NCBI GenBank assembly: GCA_963699175.1
Contig: OY969418.1
Location: 1,302,001-1,366,000 of the forward strand
Reading direction: 5' to 3'
Length of the DNA: 64,000 nt
Source: JACPYM01 sp963699175
GTDB lineage: Bacteria > Acidobacteriota > Blastocatellia > RBC074
Position 1 is the first letter of the stretch. Every line of letters starts with the position of its first letter. Below, piece by piece: positions 18,754 to 27,323 of this stretch. Under the pieces are notes generated by a model. It did not search any database. It saw nothing but the letters and a program-made list of their open reading frames with translations, and was not told the DNA's origin. Position numbers and translations under genes: made by a program.

Positions 18754-19092
18754 TCATTCCTCTTCGCTCAATTCTTCAACCAGCGCTTGGGCATTGGTCT
18801 CAACCTGCTTGCCACCATCCGCCTCAATGCGTTCGATGCGGCGCGCTTCGTCAATCACGCGCTCGAACAAGCGGCGAATCGCTTCCGCGTCGAGTGGCCC
18901 GCGATTCGCGGCGGTCACATTGGCAATCACCTGCGCTTCGCGGTTGGGCGAATAGATTTCCAGGCCGAGCTGCTTCTTGATGTGCCCGATCTCGATGGCG
19001 CAGTGCGTTCGCTCATTGAAGAGCTTGACCAATTGCAAATCAATCTCGTCAATTCGGCGACGCCAGTCCTCCATTGTTTTATCTTCGCTCAT
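18754..19092 (-). CDS. Chorismate mutase (AroQ-class)
   Basis: A small all-helical chorismate mutase that rearranges chorismate to prephenate, feeding TyrA. The core begins W-R-R-R-I-D-E-I-D and includes N-E-R, K-K and a final R-I-E-R helix. I use the ATG at 19092 (112 residues), giving a 14-nt overlap with the Uma2 gene; a longer frame to 19146 would overlap it much more. The tail after the core (G-G-K-Q-V-E-T-N-A-Q-A) is an extra acidic stretch of about 20 residues. Its position directly before a type I-beta DAHP synthase is meaningful, since those two proteins form a regulatory complex in some bacteria. Confidence 0.9.
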   Translation of the reverse strand: MSEDKTMEDWRRRIDEIDLQLVKLFNERTHCAIEIGHIKKQLGLEIYSPNREAQVIANVTAANRGPLDAEAIRRLFERVIDEARRIERIEADGGKQVETNAQALVEELSEEE

Positions 19093-19711
19093 CACTCTCT
19101 CGGTCTGTGGCTCGCTCCGGCTTATTTTCCTGTTGCTCGTCGTCAAATGTTACCCGTTCATAGATCTCATCCAGCAGTAACACGCAAGCCACCGTCGCCA
19201 ATTCGACTCGATCACCAACCTCCTGAATCGTCCAGATGGTGTTGCGCTTGACATAGTGATTTAGCGCGCGGCTATCTTGCGCGATCAATAAATATTTGGA
19301 CAAAGATTCAATCGAGCGGTAGTCGCGAAACTTTTGGATTGAATCGTATTTGCCTGTGGTGTGAGAAAGCACTTCAACGATCAGCAACGGATTAAGTAGA
19401 GTATCGAACTCATCATCAAGGAATTGCGGCGCGCCACACACAACTACCACGTCGGGATAGGTGAAACGCCCCGACCGTGGAATCCTCACACGCATAGCAT
19501 TGGAGTATGTTTCACAGGGCTTTCCCTCTAACTGATTCCCCAATCTGCGCGCGATGTTGCCAGTGATCAGATTATGCTCGCGCGTCGCGCCAGCCATTGC
19601 ATAAACCCGCCCATCCACGAATTCGTGCTTCTCCAACGCGGCGCGCTCGAAGGCGAGATATTCCTCCTCAGTCATCAATCCGGATTTTTTCACAGCCGGG
19701 TTAGACGCCAT
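19079..19711 (-). CDS. Uma2 family (DUF820) putative endonuclease
   Basis: A 210-residue protein of the Uma2/DUF820 family, which adopts a PD-(D/E)xK restriction-like fold. The family signature is clear: M-T-E-E-E-Y-L-A-F-E near the start, the H-N-L-I-T-G-N helix, Y-P-D-V-V-V-V-C (catalytic D) and P-L-L-I-V-E-V-L-S (catalytic E), then R-D-Y-R-S-I near residue 130. Uma2 genes are multicopy in cyanobacteria and Acidobacteria and their role is unclear. Here it is wedged inside an amino acid operon, starting 10 nt after trpA and overlapping chorismate mutase, so it must be co-transcribed. The C terminus is a charged tail rich in Glu and Arg. Confidence 0.88.
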   Translation of the reverse strand: MASNPAVKKSGLMTEEEYLAFERAALEKHEFVDGRVYAMAGATREHNLITGNIARRLGNQLEGKPCETYSNAMRVRIPRSGRFTYPDVVVVCGAPQFLDDEFDTLLNPLLIVEVLSHTTGKYDSIQKFRDYRSIESLSKYLLIAQDSRALNHYVKRNTIWTIQEVGDRVELATVACVLLLDEIYERVTFDDEQQENKPERATDRESDERR

Positions 19712-19721
19712 AGTTTTACTC

Positions 19722-20513
19722 CTATTTGGAAGACTTCAGTTCGTCCACCAATTGCCTGACACGCCCAACCAATTGCGGCGAGCCTAGATTCTTTTCAATC
19801 TCCAAGACCAACCGCGTGCCCACCACTGCGCCATCAGCGTAGCGCCAGACTTCCTGCACATGCTCTGGTGTCGAGATGCCAAAGCCGACAGCCACCGGCA
19901 ATGTCGTCTGTTGTCGCACGCGTTCAACCAAGCTGCGCACTTCGGTCGCTACACTCTCGCGCATCCCCGTGACACCCGTGCGCGCCACCACGTAAACAAA
20001 ACCCGTCGAGTATTGCGCGATCAGCTTCAACCGCTCATCGGTCGAAGTCGGCGCGGCCAGAAAGATCGTGTCTAGCTCCGCCTGCCGCATTTCTTTAACC
20101 CAATCATCAGCCTCTTCGGGAATCAGATCGGTCACTAACACACCGTCAATTCCGGCGGCCCGCAATTTTGCACCAATATCTTCGCGGGCAAACTGCAAGA
20201 GCGGATTGAAATAGCTGAAGAGCATCAGCGGTACGTCGCTGCGCTGACGCACGCGCTCGACCATCGGCAGAATGTCGGCCACGCCAAGCGGATGTTTCAA
20301 CGCACGTTCCGAAGCACGTTGAATCACCGGCCCGTCGGCCATCGGGTCGGAAAATGGCACGCCCAACTCGATGATGTCGGCACCCGCTTCGGCCAATGCC
20401 AACAGCAAGGCTTCCGTCGTCGCCAAATCAGGGTCGCCTGCCGTGATGTAGGGGATGAAAGCTTTTCGTCCTTCAGCTTTGAGTTGTTGCCACTTTTGTG
20501 TGATGCGAGTCAT
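19722..20513 (-). CDS. trpA: Tryptophan synthase alpha subunit
   Basis: Cleaves indole-3-glycerol phosphate to indole and glyceraldehyde 3-phosphate; works as an alpha2-beta2 complex with TrpB. At 263 residues it is normal length. Signatures: P-Y-I-T-A-G-D-P-D near the start, the catalytic-Glu strand D-I-I-E-L-G-V-P-F-S-D-P-M-A-D-G-P, the G-V-L-V-T-D-L catalytic-Asp strand, and V-G-F-G-I-S-T phosphate site. It is separated from trpB by a sugar dehydrogenase gene, which is unusual because trpB and trpA are normally adjacent. Confidence 0.97.
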   Translation of the reverse strand: MTRITQKWQQLKAEGRKAFIPYITAGDPDLATTEALLLALAEAGADIIELGVPFSDPMADGPVIQRASERALKHPLGVADILPMVERVRQRSDVPLMLFSYFNPLLQFAREDIGAKLRAAGIDGVLVTDLIPEEADDWVKEMRQAELDTIFLAAPTSTDERLKLIAQYSTGFVYVVARTGVTGMRESVATEVRSLVERVRQQTTLPVAVGFGISTPEHVQEVWRYADGAVVGTRLVLEIEKNLGSPQLVGRVRQLVDELKSSK

Positions 20514-20589
20514 AGAAAACAGTTGTTAGCTAGTGGATACAAGATGCCAGGAATGATGCAAGCTAGCATCCAGCATCTGACATCTCTGC

Positions 20590-21870
20590 TTATTTCTTCC
20601 CTTTGTATGTCACGCGCCACACTTTATTGCCGCCATCATCGGCCACCAACAACGACCCATCGCGCAGCATCATCACTCCTACGGGGCGGCCCCACACGTC
20701 GAACCCCGCAGGATCAGTTACCCAGCCAGTCAAGAAGTCTTCGTAGCCACCTTCCGGTTTGCCGCTCTTGAACGGGATGCGAATGATTTTGTAACCGCTG
20801 CGCAACTTGCGATTCCACGAGCCGTGTAGGGCAACGAAAGCATCACCCTGATACTCCTTCGGGAACATGTTGCCCGTGTAGAAAACGATGCCGAGCGCCG
20901 CTGCATGCGGTTCGATCAACACGTCGGGCACAATCGTCTTCTGCACCAATTCAGGCTTTTCGCCTTTGCGGCGCGGGTCTTCGTTTTTACCCATATAGGC
21001 ATACGGCCAGCCATAAAACGCGCCCGCTTTGACTGAGGTCGCATATTCCGGCACCAAGTCATCGCCGAGCAGATCACGCTCATTGACCGCCGTCCACAAT
21101 TCGCCGTTGGCCGGATTCCAAGCCAGGCCGACCGGGTTGCGAATGCCTGCGGCGAAGATGCGATGGCCGGTACCATCAGGGTTGTACTCGTTGATCGCCG
21201 CGCGGATTTCCGGCTCGCCCGCGTTCACATTGCTGCCTGAGCCGACCGAGATGTACATTTTCTTGCCGTCTTTGCTGAAAAGAATGTCACGCGTCCAATG
21301 GCCGCCGGTGGGTAGGTCAAGCAGCTTTTCAGGCGCGCCTTCGACTTTAGTCTGGCCCACTTCGTACTTGAACCTCACGATAGAATCGGTATTGCCAACA
21401 TAGAAGTAGGTCTGATTGCCGACTTTTTGAATCGCCATGCCAAAGGGGCGATTCAAGCCAGTGATTAAGGCAAAACGCTCGCTCGCGTTGTCAATCTTGT
21501 TATCCTTATTCGCGTCGCGCAGCAAATAGATCGTCCCCGCATAAGAATCGGCTAGAAAGAGGTCGCCATTCGGCCCTTCCTTCACCCAACGCACACTTTT
21601 GTAATCGTCCTTGTTATTGCCCTCTGCGAAGACGCTCACGTCAAAACCAGCGGGCAAGTTCAAGGACGCAGTGCTGGGCGCCGGAACGACCTTCGGCGGA
21701 TTGCGCACTGATTCGCTGGCGAAGGGTTGCGGCAATCCACTTGGGTTGATGACGATACGCTTCGGTTTCTCACCTATTGCCGTCTTAACAGTCTGCGCAA
21801 CAACCGGCGCGACTAGGCAAGCCACCGCCGCCGTAATGAGCAATAACTGTTGCTTAAAATGTTGTTTCAT
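20590..21870 (-). CDS. PQQ-type glucose/sorbosone dehydrogenase family protein, secreted
   Basis: A 426-residue exported six-bladed propeller protein of the glucose/sorbosone dehydrogenase (GSDH, L-sorbosone dehydrogenase-like) family. An N-terminal signal peptide ends near V-V-A-Q-T. Family features include L-P-A-G-F near residue 75, L-N-R-P-F-G-M, R-N-P-V-G-L-A-W-N-P, Y-G-W-P-Y, and the closing G-R-P-V-G blade with L-L-V-A-D-D-G-G. Enzymes of this type oxidise sugars with PQQ in the periplasm; cofactor use here is inferred from family. It sits between trpB and trpA with gaps of 37 and 76 nt and no obvious metabolic link to tryptophan. Confidence 0.88.
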   Translation of the reverse strand: MKQHFKQQLLLITAAVACLVAPVVAQTVKTAIGEKPKRIVINPSGLPQPFASESVRNPPKVVPAPSTASLNLPAGFDVSVFAEGNNKDDYKSVRWVKEGPNGDLFLADSYAGTIYLLRDANKDNKIDNASERFALITGLNRPFGMAIQKVGNQTYFYVGNTDSIVRFKYEVGQTKVEGAPEKLLDLPTGGHWTRDILFSKDGKKMYISVGSGSNVNAGEPEIRAAINEYNPDGTGHRIFAAGIRNPVGLAWNPANGELWTAVNERDLLGDDLVPEYATSVKAGAFYGWPYAYMGKNEDPRRKGEKPELVQKTIVPDVLIEPHAAALGIVFYTGNMFPKEYQGDAFVALHGSWNRKLRSGYKIIRIPFKSGKPEGGYEDFLTGWVTDPAGFDVWGRPVGVMMLRDGSLLVADDGGNKVWRVTYKGKK

Positions 21871-21907
21871 TGATTTCCCCTCTCGCCAATCAAAACGATT
21901 TCAAATT

Positions 21908-23122
21908 TCAGATTTTCACTTCAATCTGTTCCGACACTGTGTTGACATCCTTATCGCCGCGTCCTGATAGATTGACCAAAATGATTTCGTCCTGCGCTAA
22001 CCGCGGAGCCAGCTTCATCACCTCCGCAATCGCATGCGAAGACTCCAGCGCCGGAATAATGCCTTCCAAGCGTGCGAGCAGTTGAAATGCTTCCAATGCC
22101 TCCGCATCGCTTGCGTACTTGTATTCAGCACGTTTTAAGTCGTGCAGGAATGCATGCTCAGGCCCGACGCTAGCATAATCCAAACCCGCCGAGACCGAAT
22201 GCGTTAGCGAAATCTGCCCGCGCTCATCCTGCAAAACGTAACTGCGCGTGCCTTGCAGCACGCCGATGCGCCCGCCTCCTTCTGTCAAAAAGCGCGCAGC
22301 ATGCTCACCCAATTCAAGCCCGCGTCCGCCTGCTTCAACGCCTATCATCTTCACGTCAGCATCGTTCAGAAAAGCATAAAACAATCCCATCGCATTGCTA
22401 CCGCCGCCGACACACGCAACTAGATAATCAGGCAAGCGTCCCGTGCGTTCCAACATTTGCGCGCGGGCTTCGTTGCCAATCACACTCTGAAAATCGCGCA
22501 CCATCATCGGGTACGGGTGCGGCCCCAAGACCGAGCCGAGCAAGTAATGCGTGTCTCCCACATTTGTCACCCAATCGCGCAATGCCTCATTAATCGCATC
22601 CTTCAACGTCTTGCTGCCCGACTCCACGCCGACGACTTCCGCGCCGAGCAAGCGCATGCGAAAGACATTCAATGCCTGCCGCCGCATGTCTTCGGTGCCC
22701 ATATAGACGACACCTTGCAAACCCATCAGCGCACAGACCGTCGCCGTCGCCACGCCGTGCTGTCCCGCGCCGGTCTCGGCGATGATGCGCGTCTTGCCCA
22801 TGCGTTTGGCCAGCAGGATTTGGCCGATGGCGTTGTTGATCTTGTGTGCGCCGGTGTGCGTTAGGTCTTCGCGCTTGAGATAGATCTGTGCGCCGCCCAG
22901 ATGTTTTGTTAGCCGTTCAGCAAAACTGATCGGCGTCGGGCGCCCGACGTAATCGCGCAACAAGGTTTGAAACTCTTCCTGAAAGCCCGCGTCGTCGCGC
23001 GCTACAGCATAGGCGGCCTTCAACTCTTCCAACGGATGCATCAGCGTTTCGGGCACGAAGCTGCCACCGTAGAGACCGAAGTGTCCTTTGTCATCTGGAT
23101 AAGCCGTAAAATTCATCTGCAT
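21908..23122 (-). CDS. trpB: Tryptophan synthase beta subunit
   Basis: PLP enzyme joining indole and L-serine to make tryptophan. The protein is 404 residues, typical of the TrpB1 form that pairs with TrpA. The PLP-lysine motif H-T-G-A-H-K-I-N-N is near residue 90, followed by E-T-G-A-G-Q-H-G-V-A and the glycine-rich phosphate loop G-G-G-S-N-A. The start overlaps the end of trpF by 10 nt. Its substrate serine is made by the pathway that starts with SerA, encoded at the head of the same gene run. Confidence 0.98.
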   Translation of the reverse strand: MQMNFTAYPDDKGHFGLYGGSFVPETLMHPLEELKAAYAVARDDAGFQEEFQTLLRDYVGRPTPISFAERLTKHLGGAQIYLKREDLTHTGAHKINNAIGQILLAKRMGKTRIIAETGAGQHGVATATVCALMGLQGVVYMGTEDMRRQALNVFRMRLLGAEVVGVESGSKTLKDAINEALRDWVTNVGDTHYLLGSVLGPHPYPMMVRDFQSVIGNEARAQMLERTGRLPDYLVACVGGGSNAMGLFYAFLNDADVKMIGVEAGGRGLELGEHAARFLTEGGGRIGVLQGTRSYVLQDERGQISLTHSVSAGLDYASVGPEHAFLHDLKRAEYKYASDAEALEAFQLLARLEGIIPALESSHAIAEVMKLAPRLAQDEIILVNLSGRGDKDVNTVSEQIEVKI

Positions 23123-23739
23123 GTTTCAATCGCTTGTTTGAGCGCCTGTAATTTATCGGCGTCCTTCACGCCAGGCGCGCGTTCAACGCCGCTGTTTACA
23201 TCTACGGCAAATGGCTCGACTGCGCGAATCGCTTCGCTGATGTTATCCGGCGACAATCCACCCGCCAGGAAAATTTTGGTCAAGCGCGCCGCTTCGTTAG
23301 CCAACACCCAATTCGCTGTCTTGCCCGTTCCGCCGTACAAGTTCTTGTCATAAGCGTCCAGCAGAATCGCGCCAGCCGGATAGCTGAGCACTGAGCGTAT
23401 TTCAAAGCTCTCAGCAACGCGCAACGCTTTGATGACTCGTTCCGCGCCGACCGCCGCACAATAAGCCGCATCTTCATCGCCGTGCAATTGTGCAAGCTGG
23501 ACGCCGCTATGTTGCATCAAGCCGAGCACTGTTTCAGGCGCAGCCTCGTTGACAAAAACGCCGATGCTGATTACTTCATCCGGCAACTGCTCAATGATCG
23601 CACGCGCAGCCCCAGGTGCAATGTAGCGCGGGCTTTTCGGGTAGAAGTTGAAGCCCAAATAATGTGCGCCACACTCAACCGCGCTCAGCGCATCGGCCAG
23701 CGACGTGATCCCGCAAACTTTCAGCCGCACTTGAGCCAC
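23113..23739 (-). CDS. trpF: Phosphoribosylanthranilate isomerase
   Basis: Third step of the tryptophan branch, converting phosphoribosylanthranilate to its ribulose form. At 208 residues it is standard TIM-barrel length, with the K-V-C-G-I-T start (catalytic Cys), Y-L-G-F-N-F-Y-P-K-S-P-R-Y strand and a D-V-N-S-G-V-E phosphate/aspartate end. Start and stop codons overlap neighbours: 1 nt with trpC upstream and 10 nt with trpB downstream, so translation is coupled. Confidence 0.97.
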   Translation of the reverse strand: MAQVRLKVCGITSLADALSAVECGAHYLGFNFYPKSPRYIAPGAARAIIEQLPDEVISIGVFVNEAAPETVLGLMQHSGVQLAQLHGDEDAAYCAAVGAERVIKALRVAESFEIRSVLSYPAGAILLDAYDKNLYGGTGKTANWVLANEAARLTKIFLAGGLSPDNISEAIRAVEPFAVDVNSGVERAPGVKDADKLQALKQAIETCR

Positions 23740-24524
23740 TAGAGCTGCTCTCCTGTAATCAAAGCGCGCAATGCTGCGCCTTCGTCCGCCGAGCGCATGA
23801 ACTCTTCACCAATCAGAAAAGCGCGAAAGCCAGCTTCACGCAACAAAGCAATATCGGCGCTTGTGCGAATGCCGCTCTCGCTGACCAGCGTGAGCGATTT
23901 GGGCAAGCGCGTCGCCAATTGCAACGAAGTATCGAGCGTCGTCGCAAACGTCCGCAGGTTACGATTGTTCACGCCTAGCAGCCGCACGTCGTAACGCAAG
24001 GCTTTTTCAGTCTCCGCCTCGTCGTGGACTTCGACTAAGACATCCAAGCCAAGCGCGTAGGCGGCTTGCAATAAATCGTTGAACTGCTCTGCCTCCAGCA
24101 TTGCGGCAATCAGCAGGATGCCATCGGCCCCGGCGTGCGCAGCTTCGTACAGTTGATACTCATCGAAGATGAAATCTTTACGCAGCAAAGGCAGCGGCGT
24201 GGCCTGCCGTATGGCGCGAAGATAATCCAGCGAGCCGTCAAAAAAATCCTCTTCGGTCAAACACGAGAGCGCCGCCGCGCCATTTGCCGTGTAGTTGCGT
24301 GCAATGGCAACCGGATCAAAGTCTTCCCGAATGACGCCTTTGGAAGGCGAGCGACGTTTGATCTCGGCAATGATGTTGATACCGTCACGCTGCAATGCGT
24401 TGATGAAGCGCCCGCCGGGTTGCGTTTTTACCTGCTTGCGCAATTCCGCTAACGGCAGCGCGGCCTGGCTGGCGGCTAGCCGCTCACGTTTGCGCGTTAC
24501 GATCTTTTCCAGAATATCGCTCAT
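23739..24524 (-). CDS. trpC: Indole-3-glycerol phosphate synthase
   Basis: Closes the indole ring to give indole-3-glycerol phosphate. It is 261 residues and monofunctional (trpF is separate). Typical motifs: I-I-A-E-I-K-R-R-S-P-S-K-G (substrate loop), L-L-R-K-D-F-I, V-E-V-H-D, L-G-V-N-N-R-N-L and a final S-E-S-G-I-R phosphate site. It begins 9 nt after trpD and is part of the trp cluster. Confidence 0.97.
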   Translation of the reverse strand: MSDILEKIVTRKRERLAASQAALPLAELRKQVKTQPGGRFINALQRDGINIIAEIKRRSPSKGVIREDFDPVAIARNYTANGAAALSCLTEEDFFDGSLDYLRAIRQATPLPLLRKDFIFDEYQLYEAAHAGADGILLIAAMLEAEQFNDLLQAAYALGLDVLVEVHDEAETEKALRYDVRLLGVNNRNLRTFATTLDTSLQLATRLPKSLTLVSESGIRTSADIALLREAGFRAFLIGEEFMRSADEGAALRALITGEQL

Positions 24525-24533
24525 TGCTTTGGC

Positions 24534-25547
24534 TCAACTCTGACTCAATTGTTTCAACGCTTCCAACTTCGCCAATGCTGTGCCCGACTCAATCGCTTGC
24601 TGCGCCATTGCATAAGCCGACTGCAAGGTGTCAGACACTTCGGCCACGTACAAACTGGCTGCCGCATTGACCAAAGCCAACTCACGTGCGGTACTTTTCA
24701 ATTCGTTCTGCAAAATTGCCTGAAGGGTGGCGGCGTTCTCTTCAACTGTACCGCCGCGCAATTTATCTAAGTCGGCACGCGCAAGTGCAAAATGGCCAGG
24801 TGAGATGTCAAACCGCTCAATGCCAGCGGACGAAACTTCATAAACGGCGGTTTGTCCCGTCAGCGTGATTTCATCCAGCCCGTCTTCACCGCACACAATC
24901 CAGGCGCGTTCAATACGCATCAAGTCGAGTGCGTGGGCGACCTTCTCTGCCGCAGTTTCATTCGACACGCCGATGACTTGGAACGGCGCACTCGCCGGAT
25001 TGGTCAGCGGACCGAGCAAGTTGAAGATCGTCTTGAAGCCTAATTCGCGCCGCACCATTGCTACGCGTTTCGTGGCAGCGTGATGCAGCGGCGCGAACAT
25101 AAAGCAGACGCCGATTTCATCAAAGATTTCGGCCACGCGTGCGGGTGGCAAATCCACTCTGACGCCAAGCGCGCGCAACACATCGGCGCTGCCGGATTTG
25201 GAAGTGACACCGACGTTACCGTGTTTGGCTACGGGCAGCCCGGCTGCTGCGACGATCAAAGCCGCGGTCGTCGAAACATTGAAAGTCTTAGCCCGGCTGC
25301 CGCCTGTGCCGCAAGTATCAACGAATTTCGTGTGCTTAGTTGTAATGCGCGCCGCCCGCGCGCGCATCGTGGCCGCAAAGCCTGCCAACTCCGCCGCCGT
25401 TTCGCCCTTCATCGCTAAGCCGGTCAGTGCGGCGGCAATTTGCGCGTCGGTCGCCGTGTCATTCAACAACGCATCGAGCAACCCCGCCGCTTCGCTCTGC
25501 GTGAGGTCGTCGTGCGCCAGCAATTTGTCGAGCAAAGAAACAATCAT
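24534..25547 (-). CDS. trpD: Anthranilate phosphoribosyltransferase
   Basis: Transfers the phosphoribosyl group from PRPP to anthranilate. The 337-residue protein has the family hallmarks D-T-C-G-T-G-G (PRPP loop) near residue 80, A-K-H-G-N and F-M-F-A-P-L-H-H. It is not fused to the TrpG amidotransferase domain, in contrast to E. coli. It overlaps trpG by 4 nt (ATGA). Confidence 0.97.
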   Translation of the reverse strand: MIVSLLDKLLAHDDLTQSEAAGLLDALLNDTATDAQIAAALTGLAMKGETAAELAGFAATMRARAARITTKHTKFVDTCGTGGSRAKTFNVSTTAALIVAAAGLPVAKHGNVGVTSKSGSADVLRALGVRVDLPPARVAEIFDEIGVCFMFAPLHHAATKRVAMVRRELGFKTIFNLLGPLTNPASAPFQVIGVSNETAAEKVAHALDLMRIERAWIVCGEDGLDEITLTGQTAVYEVSSAGIERFDISPGHFALARADLDKLRGGTVEENAATLQAILQNELKSTARELALVNAAASLYVAEVSDTLQSAYAMAQQAIESGTALAKLEALKQLSQS

Positions 25548-26119
25548 TGATGTGTTGATAGATTGAGAAAGTTTTGCAGCAGTTTTTTACCTGCTGCCGT
25601 CATAATGGATTCGGGATGAAACTGTACGCCCTCACAAATGAATTCGCGATGGCGCAAGCCCATTATCAACCCGTCCGAGGTCGTCGCCGACACTTCCAAT
25701 ACGGAAGGCAGGCTTTCACGTTCGACGATCAGCGAATGATAGCGCGTGGCCGTGAACGGATTGTCCAACCCGGCGAAGACCGTGCGGCCATCGTGCAAAA
25801 TCTGGCTCGTCTTGCCGTGCATCAAGTAGGGCGCGCGAATGACATTGCCACCAAACGCCTGCCCCATTGCTTGATGGCCCAAACAGACGCCGAGTATCGG
25901 AAGCTTTCCGGCAAAGTGTTTGAAGACATCTAGTGAGATGCCCGCTTCATTCGGCGTGCACGGGCCGGGCGAGATGACGATGCGTTCGGGCGCGAGTTGT
26001 TCAATCTCGGCCAGCGTGATTTGATCATTGCGCGCGACGTGTAGCGACGCACCCAACTCGCCTAGGTATTGCACCAGGTTGTAGGTAAAAGAATCGTAGT
26101 TGTCTATCACTAAGATCAT
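25544..26119 (-). CDS. trpG: Anthranilate synthase glutamine amidotransferase subunit
   Basis: Class I glutamine amidotransferase supplying ammonia to TrpE. The 191-residue protein has the oxyanion strand P-G-P-C-T-P, the nucleophile Cys79 in G-V-C-L-G-H-Q, and the C-terminal His/Glu pair in V-Q-F-H-P-E-S. Proteins of this class can also serve PabB in folate synthesis; no separate pabA-like gene is in the window, so dual use is possible. It lies 16 nt after the double cyclophilin gene. Confidence 0.96.
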   Translation of the reverse strand: MILVIDNYDSFTYNLVQYLGELGASLHVARNDQITLAEIEQLAPERIVISPGPCTPNEAGISLDVFKHFAGKLPILGVCLGHQAMGQAFGGNVIRAPYLMHGKTSQILHDGRTVFAGLDNPFTATRYHSLIVERESLPSVLEVSATTSDGLIMGLRHREFICEGVQFHPESIMTAAGKKLLQNFLNLSTHQ

Positions 26120-26135
26120 AGCGCTTCACCCACCG

Positions 26136-27323
26136 TCAAGGCTTGATAGTTGCTTCGATTAATTCAACTAGCTCGACTGGCGTCTGGTTGTCAGCCTTGC
26201 GCGCGACCTTCTCTAATTTGTCGAGCGTGTCAAAGCCATCCACGACTTTGCCGAAGATCGTGTATTTGCCATCCAAATTCGGCGCAGGCGCGAGCACGAT
26301 GAAAAATGATGTGTTAGCCGAATTGGGATCGTCGGCGCGCGCCATCGAAAGCACGCCACGAATGTGTTTGCGCGTCGGGCTGAATTCGCCCTTCAAGTTG
26401 TGCACCCATTGGTCGGCGTAGTGATTCTTGACCTCGCCGTTGACCGCGCGCGTGTAGCCGAGGCCACCCTGCACCACGAAGCCCGGTACGACGCGGTGAA
26501 AAGACGTGTGATCGTACCAGCCGGTCTGCACCAGCTTGAGAAAATTGCGCACGTGCTCTGGCGCTAATTCTGGATCGAGCAAAATGCTGATCGTGCCCAG
26601 ACTGGTTTGCAGCAATACTTCCTTGCGCATGTCATTGACCGAGGCATCCTTGAAAGGCTCTTCACGCTTAGCTTCGATCTTGATGCTGACGATCTTGATG
26701 GGAGTGTTGAGCTTCTGTTCGGCATCCGCCGCGCTGAGCGAAATCTTCTCGACTACATCCATACCTTCAGTCACGCGGCCAAAAGCGGAATATTCGCCGT
26801 TGAGCTGCGTTTGATCTGACACGCAGATAAAAAACTGCGCGCCATCGCTGTTCGACTTGCCGGGGATGCGCACGGTCGAGACGATGCCGCTCAAGTGGCT
26901 CACATCATTGAATTCATCTGGCAACTGACTCAGCGCTCCTGTACCCCAGCGACTACGCGGCGTCTTCGGGTCTTTCAAGAGCGGGTCGCCGCCTTGAATG
27001 AGTCCGCGGCTGATGACGCGATGAAACGCCGAGCCGTCGTAAAACCCAGTGCGCGCATTTTTGATAAACGCCTGCACGTGCTTTGGCGCTTTGGTGGGCA
27101 GGAATTCAAACCGAATCACGCCGAGGTCGGTCGTCACCACGGCTTCCAGTTTAGCGGCTTCTTCGAGCGAAACGGGCGGCGCTTCGGCAGCCGGTGGTGG
27201 CGCGTTCTTTTTGCGTGCTGGCGGAATTGTTTGCGCCCAAGTGGTCAGCGCGAAACAGCCCAGCAATAAAACACATTTCACGAAACGCATTCCGCATTCC
27301 GCATTCCGCATTCCGCATTTCAT
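26136..27323 (-). CDS. Exported tandem cyclophilin peptidyl-prolyl isomerase
   Basis: A 395-residue protein with two cyclophilin-type PPIase domains (about 55-215 and 230-392), each with the F-H-R-V and G-G segments of the active site. Cyclophilins catalyse cis-trans isomerisation at proline and help protein folding; a signal peptide ending near W-A-Q-T suggests periplasmic action. The start at 27323 forms an ATGA overlap with trpE; translation might instead begin at the ATG at 27290, giving a cleaner signal peptide. The stretch between is made of a 7-bp repeat and encodes a meaningless C-G-M-R-N-A-E-like stretch. Its place between trpE and trpG is odd and has no pathway explanation. Confidence 0.9.
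   Translation of the reverse strand: MKCGMRNAECGMRFVKCVLLLGCFALTTWAQTIPPARKKNAPPPAAEAPPVSLEEAAKLEAVVTTDLGVIRFEFLPTKAPKHVQAFIKNARTGFYDGSAFHRVISRGLIQGGDPLLKDPKTPRSRWGTGALSQLPDEFNDVSHLSGIVSTVRIPGKSNSDGAQFFICVSDQTQLNGEYSAFGRVTEGMDVVEKISLSAADAEQKLNTPIKIVSIKIEAKREEPFKDASVNDMRKEVLLQTSLGTISILLDPELAPEHVRNFLKLVQTGWYDHTSFHRVVPGFVVQGGLGYTRAVNGEVKNHYADQWVHNLKGEFSPTRKHIRGVLSMARADDPNSANTSFFIVLAPAPNLDGKYTIFGKVVDGFDTLDKLEKVARKADNQTPVELVELIEATIKP
27286..27320. repeat. Heptanucleotide repeat ATTCCGC, about five units
   Basis: Tandem 7-bp repeats overlap the first codons of the double-cyclophilin gene, immediately after the trpE stop. The same unit forms a long palindrome at 44559-44643. Because 7 is not a multiple of 3, gain or loss of a unit would shift the frame from the start at 27323 but not from the ATG at 27290. 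Confidence 0.85.
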
